From: Prevotella sp.
GTDB taxonomy: Bacteria > Bacteroidota > Bacteroidia > Bacteroidales > Bacteroidaceae
Direction of reading: 5' to 3'
DNA: 64,000 nucleotides
Assembly (NCBI GenBank): GCA_022511075.1
Contig: JAFLSE010000003.1
Span: 1-64,000 of the forward strand
The notes under the pieces: model-generated
The model's input: the letters and a program-made list of their open reading frames with translations, nothing else
The model's database searches: none
Told to the model about the DNA's origin: nothing
Part shown: in pieces, positions 17,479-26,434 of the stretch
How positions within the stretch are numbered: the first letter of the stretch is position 1
Layout of the letters: the number at the start of each line of letters is the position of its first letter
Position numbers and translations under genes: made by a program

Positions 17479-18564
17479 CTATAAGGCAACACCGTTCTTT
17501 TCAGCCCATTCAGGATAAGCCTCCAACAACTGTGCCGGCGCGGTTGTATACCAACCATAGCCGCCACGACGCTCACGACCGATTTCCTGCAAGGTGTTTT
17601 TCTTTATACCATCCCTGTCGCAGAAGAAAGGCTTTTCGGTGTCAAGGTCATAGAATCGTGCCCAAATAACAGAGCCTGCTGACGGAACGACACGAGCATC
17701 AGGGTCACCGTCTTCATTCTTGAAACGTTCAACCTTAATGCCTTCTATCTTGTGCCCTTCAAACCATTTCACAGCACCCTTCACCGCTGCCACAACATCT
17801 TCCGACGGATTTGGCAACGACATCAGCAGGAACACAACGCCAACCGATTCACCACCACTGAACGACTCCAACTCATAGGAACGTGCCTTGGCTGGTGCAA
17901 GCGTCTCTTGGTGATGCTGCGCACACCACACCGTGCGTTCTCCGTTCACCCTTATTTGCATATCCAATATACATTGTACGCCCCTGTCAAATGCCTGTCG
18001 AGCCTTTGCCTTTACCTCGTCATTAAGACTCAACGCCTTGAAACAAGGTGCATCATTGAAAATGTCCTTCAACAATTCCATCACGTTCACATAGGCATTG
18101 TCATTGAAGGTAATACAGTCAGAATACATCACGCCATTATCTGTCCGTGGAGGATAGAACTGCGGCCAACCGCCATTGGCATACTGTGCCTTCAAAATGT
18201 AGTTGAATGCCTTCATAAAAGCATCCTTGTATTTCTCGTCCTTCCTGCTTTCGTACATTTTAGCCAAGAAACGCATCTCCGTCGTCGTAGCATCGTTATC
18301 GAAGGTTGAGCCTGCATCAGTAATTTTATCTCCTTCTTTCCACTTCAGTCTATGAAAACCGATGTTCTTCGGCCATCCGCCTATCTCCGTCTGATATGCC
18401 ATCACAGTCTCGGCAATTGCTGCAGCCTGGTCACTTGCATACCATTCCGCAGGCATCCTCAATGCTACTTTTGACCATGACATTCTGTCAAACTCCTTTT
18501 GTGCATAAAGCTTTGTTACACCTAAGCAAAAAGCCACACACAATAATAACTTTATAAATCTCAT
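17479..18564 (-). CDS. Secreted pectate lyase, PL10 family
   Basis: 361 residues with a signal peptide (MRFIKLLLCVAFCLGVTKLYA). The PL10 core is plain: YQTEIGGWPKNIGFHR, GSTFDNDATTTEMRFLAKMY, YANGGWPQFYPPR, the acid-rich ITFNDNAYVNVMELL, and RRGGYGWYTTAPAQLLEAYPEW at the end. PL10 enzymes cleave homogalacturonan by beta-elimination with calcium. It lies 3 bp downstream of a symporter gene and in the same transcriptional direction as a KDG-aldolase-like gene, which fits a pectin-oligosaccharide use cluster. Confidence 0.9.
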   Translation of the reverse strand: MRFIKLLLCVAFCLGVTKLYAQKEFDRMSWSKVALRMPAEWYASDQAAAIAETVMAYQTEIGGWPKNIGFHRLKWKEGDKITDAGSTFDNDATTTEMRFLAKMYESRKDEKYKDAFMKAFNYILKAQYANGGWPQFYPPRTDNGVMYSDCITFNDNAYVNVMELLKDIFNDAPCFKALSLNDEVKAKARQAFDRGVQCILDMQIRVNGERTVWCAQHHQETLAPAKARSYELESFSGGESVGVVFLLMSLPNPSEDVVAAVKGAVKWFEGHKIEGIKVERFKNEDGDPDARVVPSAGSVIWARFYDLDTEKPFFCDRDGIKKNTLQEIGRERRGGYGWYTTAPAQLLEAYPEWAEKNGVAL

Positions 18565-18567
18565 AAT

Positions 18568-20118
18568 TCACGCTTTGTGTTTCTTACTCTCAATATAGCC
18601 CCAAATGGTTAATTCCTTGTCGGCAAGAGGGGTCTTGAAAAAGAAACTTGCAACATAGCCTACGACGAGGACTATCAGGTGGCTATATACACCAAGCATA
18701 TACTTATGATGAGTAAAGTTCCAGTCGCCAAGGTCGAGAAGCAGCTCCTTGCCGTTGCCAAAGTCGAACTTGCTTGATGTAAGCACGGCGTATGCTGTAT
18801 AGATTACAGCTACGGCAATACCGATATACAAGCCTTGCTTGTTGGCACGACGACTGAAAAGACCGAGCAGGAAGATGCCCACTATACCTGCGGAGAATAT
18901 GGCATATAGCCCGAACACCGCACCGAGCACTCCCTCGCCTCCCCAGCTGACATAGAGCAGGGCAATACCTACGGATGCAATACCAGAAAGGACAACTATC
19001 CATCTGCCGAAACGCAAACGCTGTTTGTCGGTGCTGTTTGGCTTGAAGCGAACATAATAGTCCTGCACGCAAATGGCAGAAAGGCAGTTCATATCGCTGT
19101 CGAGACTCGAAATGGCTGCGGCTGCCACTGCGGAGATAATCAGACCCTTCACACCAACAGGCAACTGCGTGGAAATGAAATATGGGAACACCTCGTCTGC
19201 CTTGATTCCATCGGGCAATGGATTACCCGTAACCTGATAGAACACGAAAAGTCCTGTACCTATGAACATGAACATAGTCCAGATGGGCACACTGAGAAGC
19301 ACGCCGATATAAGCGGCTTTCTTTGCGCTCTTGTCGTCCTTGGCTGCAAGATAGCGCTGCACAATGGTCTGGTCAGTACCATACTTCTGCACGGCATAGA
19401 AGATACCATTGAGTGCCATAACAAGGAACGTGAGTTCGCAAAGGTCCCAGTCGTACGGACCAACATCAATCTTGTTGTTCGCAAAGGCAACGTCGAGCAC
19501 CTGCGCAGGTCCTCCTTCGGGAAGGAAAAGGAGCATGCACAAGCAGATGAGACCGCCGCCAATGAGCATAAAGCCCTGAACAACGTCCATCCATATTATC
19601 GCCTCCATACCGCCAAGCAACGTAAGGAGAATTATGGCAACGCCAAGCACCACGATGATGGTACTAACGTCGATGCCCATAAACTGGTTGAGGGCAAGGG
19701 CTACGAGGAAGAACACCGTACCCATCTTTGAGAAATGCCCTAAGGAGAACGCCACGGAACTATATATACGGGCAAAGAAGCCGAAGCGGCGTTCAAAATA
19801 CTCGTATGTACTTAATTTTATTATGTGGCGGAACAACGGCACAATAACGCCTATCATTGCAAGCAGCACCACCGGCACCATAAGACCCTGCACGAGCAGA
19901 ATCCAGTTGCCTCCGTATGCCGCACCAGGGTAGGCAAGGAAGGTAACGCTACTTATAAGTGTAGCGAATATCGACATACCCACAGCCCAAGCCGGCACTT
20001 TACCGCCACCAGAGAAATATTGGCTCGTGTCTTTCTGCTTATGAGCAAAGAATACACCCATACCCACGGCAAGCACGACGGAGAGAGCCACTATCGTGTA
20101 ATCTATCCAGTGAATCAT
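18568..20118 (-). CDS. Sodium:solute symporter (SSS family)
   Basis: 516 residues with about 13 membrane segments. The family pattern is clear: YFSGGGKVPAWAVGMSIFATLISSVTFLAYPGAAY at the N-terminus, GGMEAIIWMDVVQGFMLIGG in the middle and AAAAISSLDSDMNCLSAI further on. SSS carriers import sugars, sialic acid, uronates or amino acids with sodium. Here the neighbours (PL10 lyase 3 bp downstream, KDG-aldolase-like gene 57 bp upstream) favour a uronate or unsaturated oligogalacturonide product, but this is inference. The upstream gap holds a TTAGTG repeat. Confidence 0.85.
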   Translation of the reverse strand: MIHWIDYTIVALSVVLAVGMGVFFAHKQKDTSQYFSGGGKVPAWAVGMSIFATLISSVTFLAYPGAAYGGNWILLVQGLMVPVVLLAMIGVIVPLFRHIIKLSTYEYFERRFGFFARIYSSVAFSLGHFSKMGTVFFLVALALNQFMGIDVSTIIVVLGVAIILLTLLGGMEAIIWMDVVQGFMLIGGGLICLCMLLFLPEGGPAQVLDVAFANNKIDVGPYDWDLCELTFLVMALNGIFYAVQKYGTDQTIVQRYLAAKDDKSAKKAAYIGVLLSVPIWTMFMFIGTGLFVFYQVTGNPLPDGIKADEVFPYFISTQLPVGVKGLIISAVAAAAISSLDSDMNCLSAICVQDYYVRFKPNSTDKQRLRFGRWIVVLSGIASVGIALLYVSWGGEGVLGAVFGLYAIFSAGIVGIFLLGLFSRRANKQGLYIGIAVAVIYTAYAVLTSSKFDFGNGKELLLDLGDWNFTHHKYMLGVYSHLIVLVVGYVASFFFKTPLADKELTIWGYIESKKHKA

Positions 20119-20160
20119 TTTTAGTGTTTAGTTATTAGTTATTAGTGTTTAGTTGTTAAT
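20119..20160. repeat. Short TTAGTGTTTAGTTATTAG repeat
   Basis: TTTAGTGTTTAGTTATTAG appears twice in 42 bp, inside the presumed operon. It is related to the mosaic repeats at 141-301 and 17378-17475. Confidence 0.6.
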
Positions 20161-20175
20161 TGGGGATTTAAAGAA

Positions 20176-21081
20176 CTACTTATTCTTTATTTCCATAGCC
20201 TTTGCTGCAATAGCCTTTTCCTCTTCCAACGGCAGGCGTGTGAGCGGACGCAGCATTTCCGGAGAGCAAAGTCCGCGAGTGTGCATCATCACCTTAAGTG
20301 CCGTAAGGCTCTGTCCGAGCAGACGACCAGCCTGATATACCTTTGCTATCTCGTCAGTCTCTGCCTGTAGGCGGTTGGCTGTCTCCATATCGCCGGCAAC
20401 AGCGGCATCGTAGAGTTCTGCGAACATTCCCGGAACAAAGTTACCTGTTGAAGGCACAAAACCGTCACCGCCAATCTCGATGCAGTGAGCCGACTGTGCT
20501 GCCCAGCCGCAGAAATATGCGAAACTTGGATTGTTCTTTGCTATCTCTACACACTGGTCCATACGCTCGAGGTCACGCTCAGAGTCTTTCAAGCCAACGA
20601 TGTTGGGGTGCTCGCTCAACTTCTTAATAACCTCCACAGGAATGCTCATGTGCGTGGTAGCCTTTATGTTGTAGAGCATAAACGGCAGTGGGCAGTTGTC
20701 TGCGATGTATGTGTAATAGTCAACCATCTGCTCATCGGTAAGGGCATAGTAACTTGGCAGTGTTGCCACTATCACGTCTGCGCCGAGGGCTGTATAGTCC
20801 TTTGCCTGGCGCACCTGCTCGTCAATGCAAGTACCTGTAAGTCCGGCATATACCGTAACCTTGCCTTCTGCGGCTTTTACCGTAGCCTCCACGAGCACGT
20901 GTCCTAACTCCGATGAAACGGAGTTGCCTTCGCCAGTTGTGCCCATAAGCAGTGGCGACACGTTTGCGTCTACAAAAGTCTTAACTATGCGGGCTACTGC
21001 CTCAACATCTATTTTCCCGTCGCTTGTCACCGGTGTTACCATAGGCACGACAACACCGCAATATTTACCGTCTTTTTTCAT
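20176..21081 (-). CDS. DapA/NanA-superfamily aldolase, possible KDG aldolase
   Basis: 301 residues of the dihydrodipicolinate synthase/N-acetylneuraminate lyase superfamily, a TIM barrel that forms a Schiff base. Visible are the pyruvate-carboxylate loop MGTTGEGNSV (about residue 45), the Tyr motif MLYNIKATT (about 135) and the catalytic Lys in IVGLKDSERDL (about 162). The YNIKATT sequence is unlike true DapA (YNVPxRT), so lysine synthesis is unlikely. With a pectate lyase and symporter next in the operon, 2-keto-3-deoxygluconate aldolase or a related sugar-acid enzyme is the best guess. It follows rnr by 62 bp on the same strand. Confidence 0.8.
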   Translation of the reverse strand: MKKDGKYCGVVVPMVTPVTSDGKIDVEAVARIVKTFVDANVSPLLMGTTGEGNSVSSELGHVLVEATVKAAEGKVTVYAGLTGTCIDEQVRQAKDYTALGADVIVATLPSYYALTDEQMVDYYTYIADNCPLPFMLYNIKATTHMSIPVEVIKKLSEHPNIVGLKDSERDLERMDQCVEIAKNNPSFAYFCGWAAQSAHCIEIGGDGFVPSTGNFVPGMFAELYDAAVAGDMETANRLQAETDEIAKVYQAGRLLGQSLTALKVMMHTRGLCSPEMLRPLTRLPLEEEKAIAAKAMEIKNK

Positions 21082-21143
21082 TTTGATTTATTGTTTTTAA
21101 GTTATTGGTATTTGTTGTTCTTACATTATTAATATATCAGCCG

Positions 21144-23333
21144 TCAGTCGGCAAGCACAAAGTCGAGTTGCTTCTTTTCAAGGTTTGCGCTTGCCACTTG
21201 TATCTTTATCGCGTCGCCAAGTTGATAGGTGTGGCGGTGATGCCGCCCAACAAGGCAGTAGTTCTTCTCATCATAGTCGTAGTAGTCGCCGTCGAGGTCG
21301 CTCAACGACACCAGACCCTCGCAGTGGTTTTCATCAATCTCCACGAAAATGCCATAGCTCTGTATTCCGCTGATATGTCCGTCGTACACCTTGCCAATCT
21401 TGTCAGCCATAAACTCCACCATCTTATATTTAATGGAGTCGCGCTCGGCATTCTGCGCCACTATCTCCATCTCGCTGCAATGCTTGCAAAGTTCCTCATA
21501 GTAATCCTTGTTTGCCGACTTTGCTCCTTCCTGATATTTTGTCAGCAAGCGGTGTACCATAGTGTCGGGATAGCGGCGAATGGGCGACGTGAAGTGCGTG
21601 TAATAGTCGAAAGCCAGTCCGTAGTGCCCTATATTGCTCACGCTGTACTTTGCCTTCGTCATAGCACGCAGTGCCACTGTCTCTATCAGTTTTTGCTCCT
21701 TTTGACCGTTACATTCCTCCATAAGCGCGTTGAGGCTGCGTGATATTGCACCCTTAGTACCTGTGGATTTCATCTTGTAACCAAACTTGACAACAAACTC
21801 GCGCAAGTTCTCCAACTTCGTCGGGTCGGGCACATCGTGCACTCGATAAGGCAATGTCTTTGCCTTCTGCCCCTTTTTCACCCTGCCTATGCTCTCTGCC
21901 ACAGTGCGGTTGGCAAGCAGCATAAACTCCTCGATAAGTTTGTTTGCATCTTTCTGCACCTTGAAATAGCAACGTGTGGGCACTCCCTGTTCATCTACAT
22001 CAAAGTGCAGTTCCTCACGGTCAAACTTCACCGCGCCATTGTTAAAGCGTGCCTTGCGCAGCAGCTTTGCCAACTTGTCGAGTTGTATCAGCATTGCGGC
22101 GTTCTCGCCCTTGTATCCTTCTGTTGGTGCTTCGGGTGCCGGCTCACCAGTGCCGTCCACCACTCCGTTGTCTTCAAGAATCTTCTGCACCTCCTCGTAT
22201 GCATAGCGGCGGTCGCTCTTTATCACGGTGTGTACTAATCGCCAACTTTTCACCTCGGCATTATCGTTCATATTGAAGATAACGCTGTATGCCAGTTTTT
22301 CTTCATTGGGGCGCAGCGAACAGATAAAGTTGCAAAGGCGTTCGGGAAGCATCGGTATTGTGCGGTCTACGAGATATACGCTCGTGGCACGCTTAAACGC
22401 CTCCTTGTCTATTACGCTGCCTTCCTTCACATAGTGGCTCACGTCGGCAATGTGTACTCCCACTTCCCACAATCCGTCAAGCTTGCGTATTGAGAGTGCA
22501 TCGTCAAAGTCCTTTGCATCGTGTGGGTCGATGGTGCAGGTGAACACGTCGCGGAAATCCTCTCGCTCGGCGATATCCTTTTCCGAAATCTCCGACGGAA
22601 TCTTGTCTGCGGCTTTCTCCACTGCCTCTGGATAGGTGTATGGCAGTCCGTACTGCACGAGAATGGAGTTCATCTCCACGTCGTTGTCGCCTTGCTTGCC
22701 TAACACATCCACTATCTCGCCAATCATATACTTGTGCTCGTTGTCCGCCCACTTCACTATGCGCACCACGGCCTTTTCATCCTCCTTGCAGCCTTTCAGC
22801 ATACGACGGGGTATGATAATGTCGTGGTTGAGCAAGTGGTCTTGGGTTTTCAGGAAAGCAAAGTCATCCGACATTTTCAACACGCCCACGAAGGTGTCCT
22901 TGGCACGTTTGAGGATAGAGACCACAACAGCCTCTTTGATATGTTGCCGACGACGGGCGGTGAACATCACCTGCACACGGTCGCCGTCGAGGGCGCACAT
23001 CGAGTTGCGCTCGGCTACGAACACCGGCAGCGTGCCGTCATCGGGAATGAAACTGTTCTTTCCGTTTGCCTTGCGACGAAACAATCCCTCCTGTGTCTGT
23101 ATCTTCGTGTTCAGCCTGTAATGGGTGTTGTCAACCTTCGTGAGAAAGTCATCCCACGCCATTTCCTCCATTATGTTTATGGCAAGCATCTTCATAGGAT
23201 GGGTGTCGAACTTCAGCTTGCGGAATATATCCTTGAAGCCGAACACCTGGTTAGGATTATCCTTGAAAAACGTCCACAGCAGTGCTGCCACGTCTTTCTT
23301 GCCCATTTTCTTGCCGCCTTTTTTCTTTCCCAT
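21144..23333 (-). CDS. rnr: Ribonuclease R
   Basis: A 729-residue 3'-5' exoribonuclease. A lysine-rich N-terminus leads into a winged-helix and cold-shock-like region. The RNB catalytic domain has TIDPHDAKDFDDALSI (four acidic metal ligands), HIADVSHYV, PMLPERLCNFICSL and HFTSPIRRYPDTMVHRLL. A C-terminal S1 domain follows (GKVYDGHISGIQSYGIFVEI). ATG at 23333 is chosen; a TTG three codons upstream is possible but not needed. It is the last gene of ddl-acyltransferase-NigD-rnr, with a 23-bp gap to the lipoprotein gene. Confidence 0.95.
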   Translation of the reverse strand: MGKKKGGKKMGKKDVAALLWTFFKDNPNQVFGFKDIFRKLKFDTHPMKMLAINIMEEMAWDDFLTKVDNTHYRLNTKIQTQEGLFRRKANGKNSFIPDDGTLPVFVAERNSMCALDGDRVQVMFTARRRQHIKEAVVVSILKRAKDTFVGVLKMSDDFAFLKTQDHLLNHDIIIPRRMLKGCKEDEKAVVRIVKWADNEHKYMIGEIVDVLGKQGDNDVEMNSILVQYGLPYTYPEAVEKAADKIPSEISEKDIAEREDFRDVFTCTIDPHDAKDFDDALSIRKLDGLWEVGVHIADVSHYVKEGSVIDKEAFKRATSVYLVDRTIPMLPERLCNFICSLRPNEEKLAYSVIFNMNDNAEVKSWRLVHTVIKSDRRYAYEEVQKILEDNGVVDGTGEPAPEAPTEGYKGENAAMLIQLDKLAKLLRKARFNNGAVKFDREELHFDVDEQGVPTRCYFKVQKDANKLIEEFMLLANRTVAESIGRVKKGQKAKTLPYRVHDVPDPTKLENLREFVVKFGYKMKSTGTKGAISRSLNALMEECNGQKEQKLIETVALRAMTKAKYSVSNIGHYGLAFDYYTHFTSPIRRYPDTMVHRLLTKYQEGAKSANKDYYEELCKHCSEMEIVAQNAERDSIKYKMVEFMADKIGKVYDGHISGIQSYGIFVEIDENHCEGLVSLSDLDGDYYDYDEKNYCLVGRHHRHTYQLGDAIKIQVASANLEKKQLDFVLAD

Positions 23334-23356
23334 CGTAGACAAATTTTATATTGTTA

Positions 23357-24067
23357 CTATTTTATGCGCAGTCGCTTCTCCGTGTCGCCGTCGTAGGTGT
23401 TAACGGATAGGTATATGCTGTCTGCCAATATCTCCGAGGCAGGTATCGACAGGTAGTACTTCGTAGAGTAATATTCTGGTACGTCGCCCTGTCCGTGGTG
23501 CAGTCGCAGTCGCAGTGTGGTCGTGCCGTTGTCGTTGTGCAGGGTGTCTGTACACACCATTCCAAGCGATTGCTTCTCTGCGCTCTCATTCATCGTGCCT
23601 GTCTTCAGCCAGATGGCGAGATTAAGATATTTCCCGTTCTTGCTCATCCACGTACTTTCCAGCTTTATAGGGTCGGTGCGCAAATTCTCAAACTTGTCGG
23701 CAGATGCCACGCCCACTACGGGCACGAGACCTATATTTACAAGTTCGGCACTGCCCTGCTTCACCTTATTATAATATAGTATGGTGCGATACACGCTGTC
23801 TGGTGTTGCCATACTCTTTGCCGTGAAAGGCGTGGCAAGGCGCAGTTGCTCGTCATCGTCGGTAACTACATATTCCACCACTCCGTTGCTGTTGGTATAA
23901 GCCTCGCAGAAGTCAGCCTGCGTATATGAAAACGCCCCCTCACCCTTGTCGTATGCGTCTTGTTCGCACGACACGGCAACGAGTGAAATCAGCAACAAGG
24001 CAAGGATGCCCGTCACCATGTGTTTAGCCTTGAAGGGCTGCAAGTTGGTTCTTTGCTGGGTTTGCAT
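23357..24067 (-). CDS. NigD-like lipoprotein
   Basis: 236 residues. A basic N-terminus and a hydrophobic stretch end in LVAVSCEQD, a lipoprotein signal with Cys at about 34. The mature part, with its beta-rich C-terminal region (LRLHHGQGDVPEYYSTKYYLSIPASEIL), resembles NigD-like proteins of Bacteroidales, whose role is unknown. ATG at 24067 keeps the positively charged signal region and overlaps the upstream acyltransferase gene by 44 nt; a shorter start at 24019 (MVTGILALLL) avoids the overlap but loses the charge. Confidence 0.7.
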   Translation of the reverse strand: MQTQQRTNLQPFKAKHMVTGILALLLISLVAVSCEQDAYDKGEGAFSYTQADFCEAYTNSNGVVEYVVTDDDEQLRLATPFTAKSMATPDSVYRTILYYNKVKQGSAELVNIGLVPVVGVASADKFENLRTDPIKLESTWMSKNGKYLNLAIWLKTGTMNESAEKQSLGMVCTDTLHNDNGTTTLRLRLHHGQGDVPEYYSTKYYLSIPASEILADSIYLSVNTYDGDTEKRLRIK

Positions 24068-25172
24068 ACATCAAAAGCATTTTGTTCATCAGGAACTCGT
24101 CGTCCTTGTTCTCTAATTGTATCTTGGCAAGTTGTCCTGCCAGGTATTTCTCAAACACCGCCTTCTCCTCTGCCGTATATTTGTCGGCATTGGCATTGTC
24201 GCCGTTCAGCTTGTCAAGCGCTATGTAGTTGTTGGCGTACAGGCGGTAGTTCTTGTGTATTTCCTTGTCTATGTGTTTGGCTGCCAATTCGAAGATTTCG
24301 CCCTTTGGGGCATCAGCCACCGTGTCTAACCATTCGTCAATGCAGGGGGCGCAGTGGTAGTGAATCCTGCCTTTGTAGCCCATAATGCCGGTCTTCATCG
24401 ACAGCAGGTCGTCGGCCTTCGACTTCTTCCATCCCTCTATGTCGCGCTTCAACTGGAACTCCTGTGCCTTCAACCAGTCGCAAGGGTCGAACTCGTAGGA
24501 TATTGCGAGAGGCACTATGTGCAACTGCTTCAGCCGCTCCGTCACCGAGCCTTCGCCGCCCATCGCCATCATCTTCAGTATCGACGACTGCGTGCGGTCG
24601 TCGCTATCCTTTGCCCTTCCCTCTCGCTGGGCTATCCACACGTTATCGTTCTTCTGGTTTATCACAACGTGCATATATTCCGACATTCTCTTGCTGTTGG
24701 CGAGCATCTCACGAATACCAGCCGAGCGCAATACAATGAACGACTTGTTCACCCTCACCAAGTCCTTAATCCACGGTGCTGCAAGCAGGTTGTCGCCAAT
24801 GGCTATCTCGCAGTCGGTGGCAAAACCGTTGTCAATAAGCATAACATCGAGCAGCGCAGAGTCGAGCACAATGTCGCGGTGGTTGCTCACGAAGGTGTAG
24901 CATTTTGTGGTGTCCACTGCGCTCACATCCATATCGCAGCCTTTGCTTGCCTTTGCCAAAAGGTTTTTGAGGAAGTCGTAGCAAAAGGCTTTCTGGAATT
25001 CAAGGTTTGTCTTGCACTGCCTCATCTTTTGGGCTATTGCCTCCACCGGCACACCGGGATAGATGGCTGCCAATACCGCGCGAAACTGTCCGTCGGCTAT
25101 CAGCCTGTCAAAAGCCTCGGGCAACTCGTGAGGCTCGAATGGGCGTATGTCGTCAAATTGTGATAAATCCAT
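24024..25172 (-). CDS. Acyltransferase of the PlsC/PlsB superfamily
   Basis: 382 residues. The acyltransferase motifs are clear: the H-x4-D box in SNHRDIVLDSALL (about residue 100), the glycine/arginine block in FIVLRSAGIREML and the EGR motif in IAQREGRAKDSDDRTQ (about 185). This makes a glycerolipid or lipid A-type acyl transfer at the inner membrane likely; the acceptor is not known. It is larger than ordinary PlsC (about 240). ATG at 25172 lies 13 bp after ddl. TTG codons further upstream overlap ddl and are less likely. Confidence 0.8.
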   Translation of the reverse strand: MDLSQFDDIRPFEPHELPEAFDRLIADGQFRAVLAAIYPGVPVEAIAQKMRQCKTNLEFQKAFCYDFLKNLLAKASKGCDMDVSAVDTTKCYTFVSNHRDIVLDSALLDVMLIDNGFATDCEIAIGDNLLAAPWIKDLVRVNKSFIVLRSAGIREMLANSKRMSEYMHVVINQKNDNVWIAQREGRAKDSDDRTQSSILKMMAMGGEGSVTERLKQLHIVPLAISYEFDPCDWLKAQEFQLKRDIEGWKKSKADDLLSMKTGIMGYKGRIHYHCAPCIDEWLDTVADAPKGEIFELAAKHIDKEIHKNYRLYANNYIALDKLNGDNANADKYTAEEKAVFEKYLAGQLAKIQLENKDDEFLMNKMLLMYANPAKNQLAALQG

Positions 25173-25185
25173 AGTCAAGTCTTTT

Positions 25186-26202
25186 TCAATCAAACTGGTT
25201 TTCTACTATCTCACTCAAAACCTCCGTCATGTCGAGTCCTGCCGCACGCACCTGCTGCGGAATGAAACTCGTTACGGTCATACCGGGCGTGGTGTTCACT
25301 TCCAACATGTTTATCTTGTCGCAAGACTTGCCGTCGCTGCCTATGCCCTGCGTTATTATGTAGTCCACGCGTATAATGCCGTTGCAGTGCAGGATGTCGT
25401 AGATGTGGCTCGTCAGCTTCGCCACCCTCTCTGCCGTTTCAGGCGCAAGCCTTGCAGGGGTTATCTCCTCCACCTGTCCGTTATATTTTGCATCGTAGTC
25501 GAAATATTCATTTTTCGTCACCACCTCTGTTGCAGGCAGCACCACGTTCTTTTCCTTCGTCTTGTAGCATCCTTGCGAAATCTCCACACCCTTCAGGTAG
25601 CTCTCCACCATCACCGTAGGGCTTTCGAGCATTGCCTTGCGTATGGCTGGTGCAAGCTGATCCTTGCACGTCACCTTGCTCACACCGAAGCTGCTACCGT
25701 CGGCTGCAGGCTTCACGAAGCACGGCATACCTATGCGCTCCTCTATCTCGTCGTCGCTCACAAGTTCCTCGTAGCCGTAGCGTATCAGCATACTGTCTGC
25801 CACTCTCACGCCGAATCCACGCAGATAGTTGTTAAGCACGAACTTGTCGAATGTCAGTGCCTCCACAAGCACGCCACTTGTGGAATAGGGCAACTCTATC
25901 AGGTCGAAATATCCTTGCAGCACACCGTTCTCGCCCGGTGTTCCGTGAATGGTTATGTAAGCATAGTCAAACACCACCTTCTTTCCCTCGTATGTAAAGG
26001 AAAAGTCGTTCTTGTCTATGCGTGCCGTGTCGCCGTTGTCAAGACACACGTGCCAGTCGTGGCGCTTTATGTCCACAATATAGACATTATAGCGTTCCTT
26101 ATCGAAAAAAGAGTATAATCCCTGTGCCGAGCGCAGCGACACATCGTGCTCCGAAGAGTCGCCGCCGCATACAATGGCTATGTTCCTGTTTGTATCTTTC
26201 AT
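25186..26202 (-). CDS. ddl: D-alanine--D-alanine ligase
   Basis: 338 residues, ATP-grasp fold, joins two D-Ala for peptidoglycan. Seen are IAIVCGGDSSEHDVSL at the start, ITIHGTPGENGVLQGYFDL, the ATP-binding CFVKPAADGSSFGVSKV, and the metal/active-site block IIRVDYI ... MLEVNTTPGMTVTSFIPQQ. The start is ATG at 26202; the frame upstream to a GTG at 26229 runs into the -7 box TAACTTTG. It is the first gene of the ddl-acyltransferase-NigD-rnr run. RNA-level coupling to envelope genes is plausible. Confidence 0.97.
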   Translation of the reverse strand: MKDTNRNIAIVCGGDSSEHDVSLRSAQGLYSFFDKERYNVYIVDIKRHDWHVCLDNGDTARIDKNDFSFTYEGKKVVFDYAYITIHGTPGENGVLQGYFDLIELPYSTSGVLVEALTFDKFVLNNYLRGFGVRVADSMLIRYGYEELVSDDEIEERIGMPCFVKPAADGSSFGVSKVTCKDQLAPAIRKAMLESPTVMVESYLKGVEISQGCYKTKEKNVVLPATEVVTKNEYFDYDAKYNGQVEEITPARLAPETAERVAKLTSHIYDILHCNGIIRVDYIITQGIGSDGKSCDKINMLEVNTTPGMTVTSFIPQQVRAAGLDMTEVLSEIVENQFD

Positions 26203-26228
26203 GAAATGATAAAGTTTTATAGTTGGCA

Positions 26229-26236
26229 CAAAGTTA
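26229..26236 (-). promoter_or_regulatory. -7 box of the ddl operon
   Basis: Minus strand TAACTTTG at 26229-26236, 26 bp before the ATG; ATTG stands near -33. Confidence 0.6.
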
Positions 26237-26375
26237 CAAATATTTATTTGAAATACAATCTTTCATGCAACTATTTTAGTAATTATTAAAAGATTATATT
26301 TATTTCAAATTATGTATGTAATTTTCTGTTTTTACCATTGTTCTGATCACTTTATTGCTTGATAAGCTATAAAAA

Positions 26376-26407
26376 TTTGGCTGTTTGTTATTTTTTCATT
26401 AATTTTG
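26376..26407 (+). promoter_or_regulatory. Promoter of the carboxypeptidase-regulatory-like gene
   Basis: -33 TTTG (26376-26379), 20-nt spacer and -7 TAATTTTG (26400-26407), 27 bp before the ATG. Confidence 0.75.
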
Positions 26408-26434
26408 TCCGTGAACTTAAAGAAAGATATAAAT

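Noticed and set aside
20176..21081. True dihydrodipicolinate synthase (dapA)
   Set aside because: The Tyr motif YNIKATT and the pectin-related neighbours do not fit lysine synthesis.
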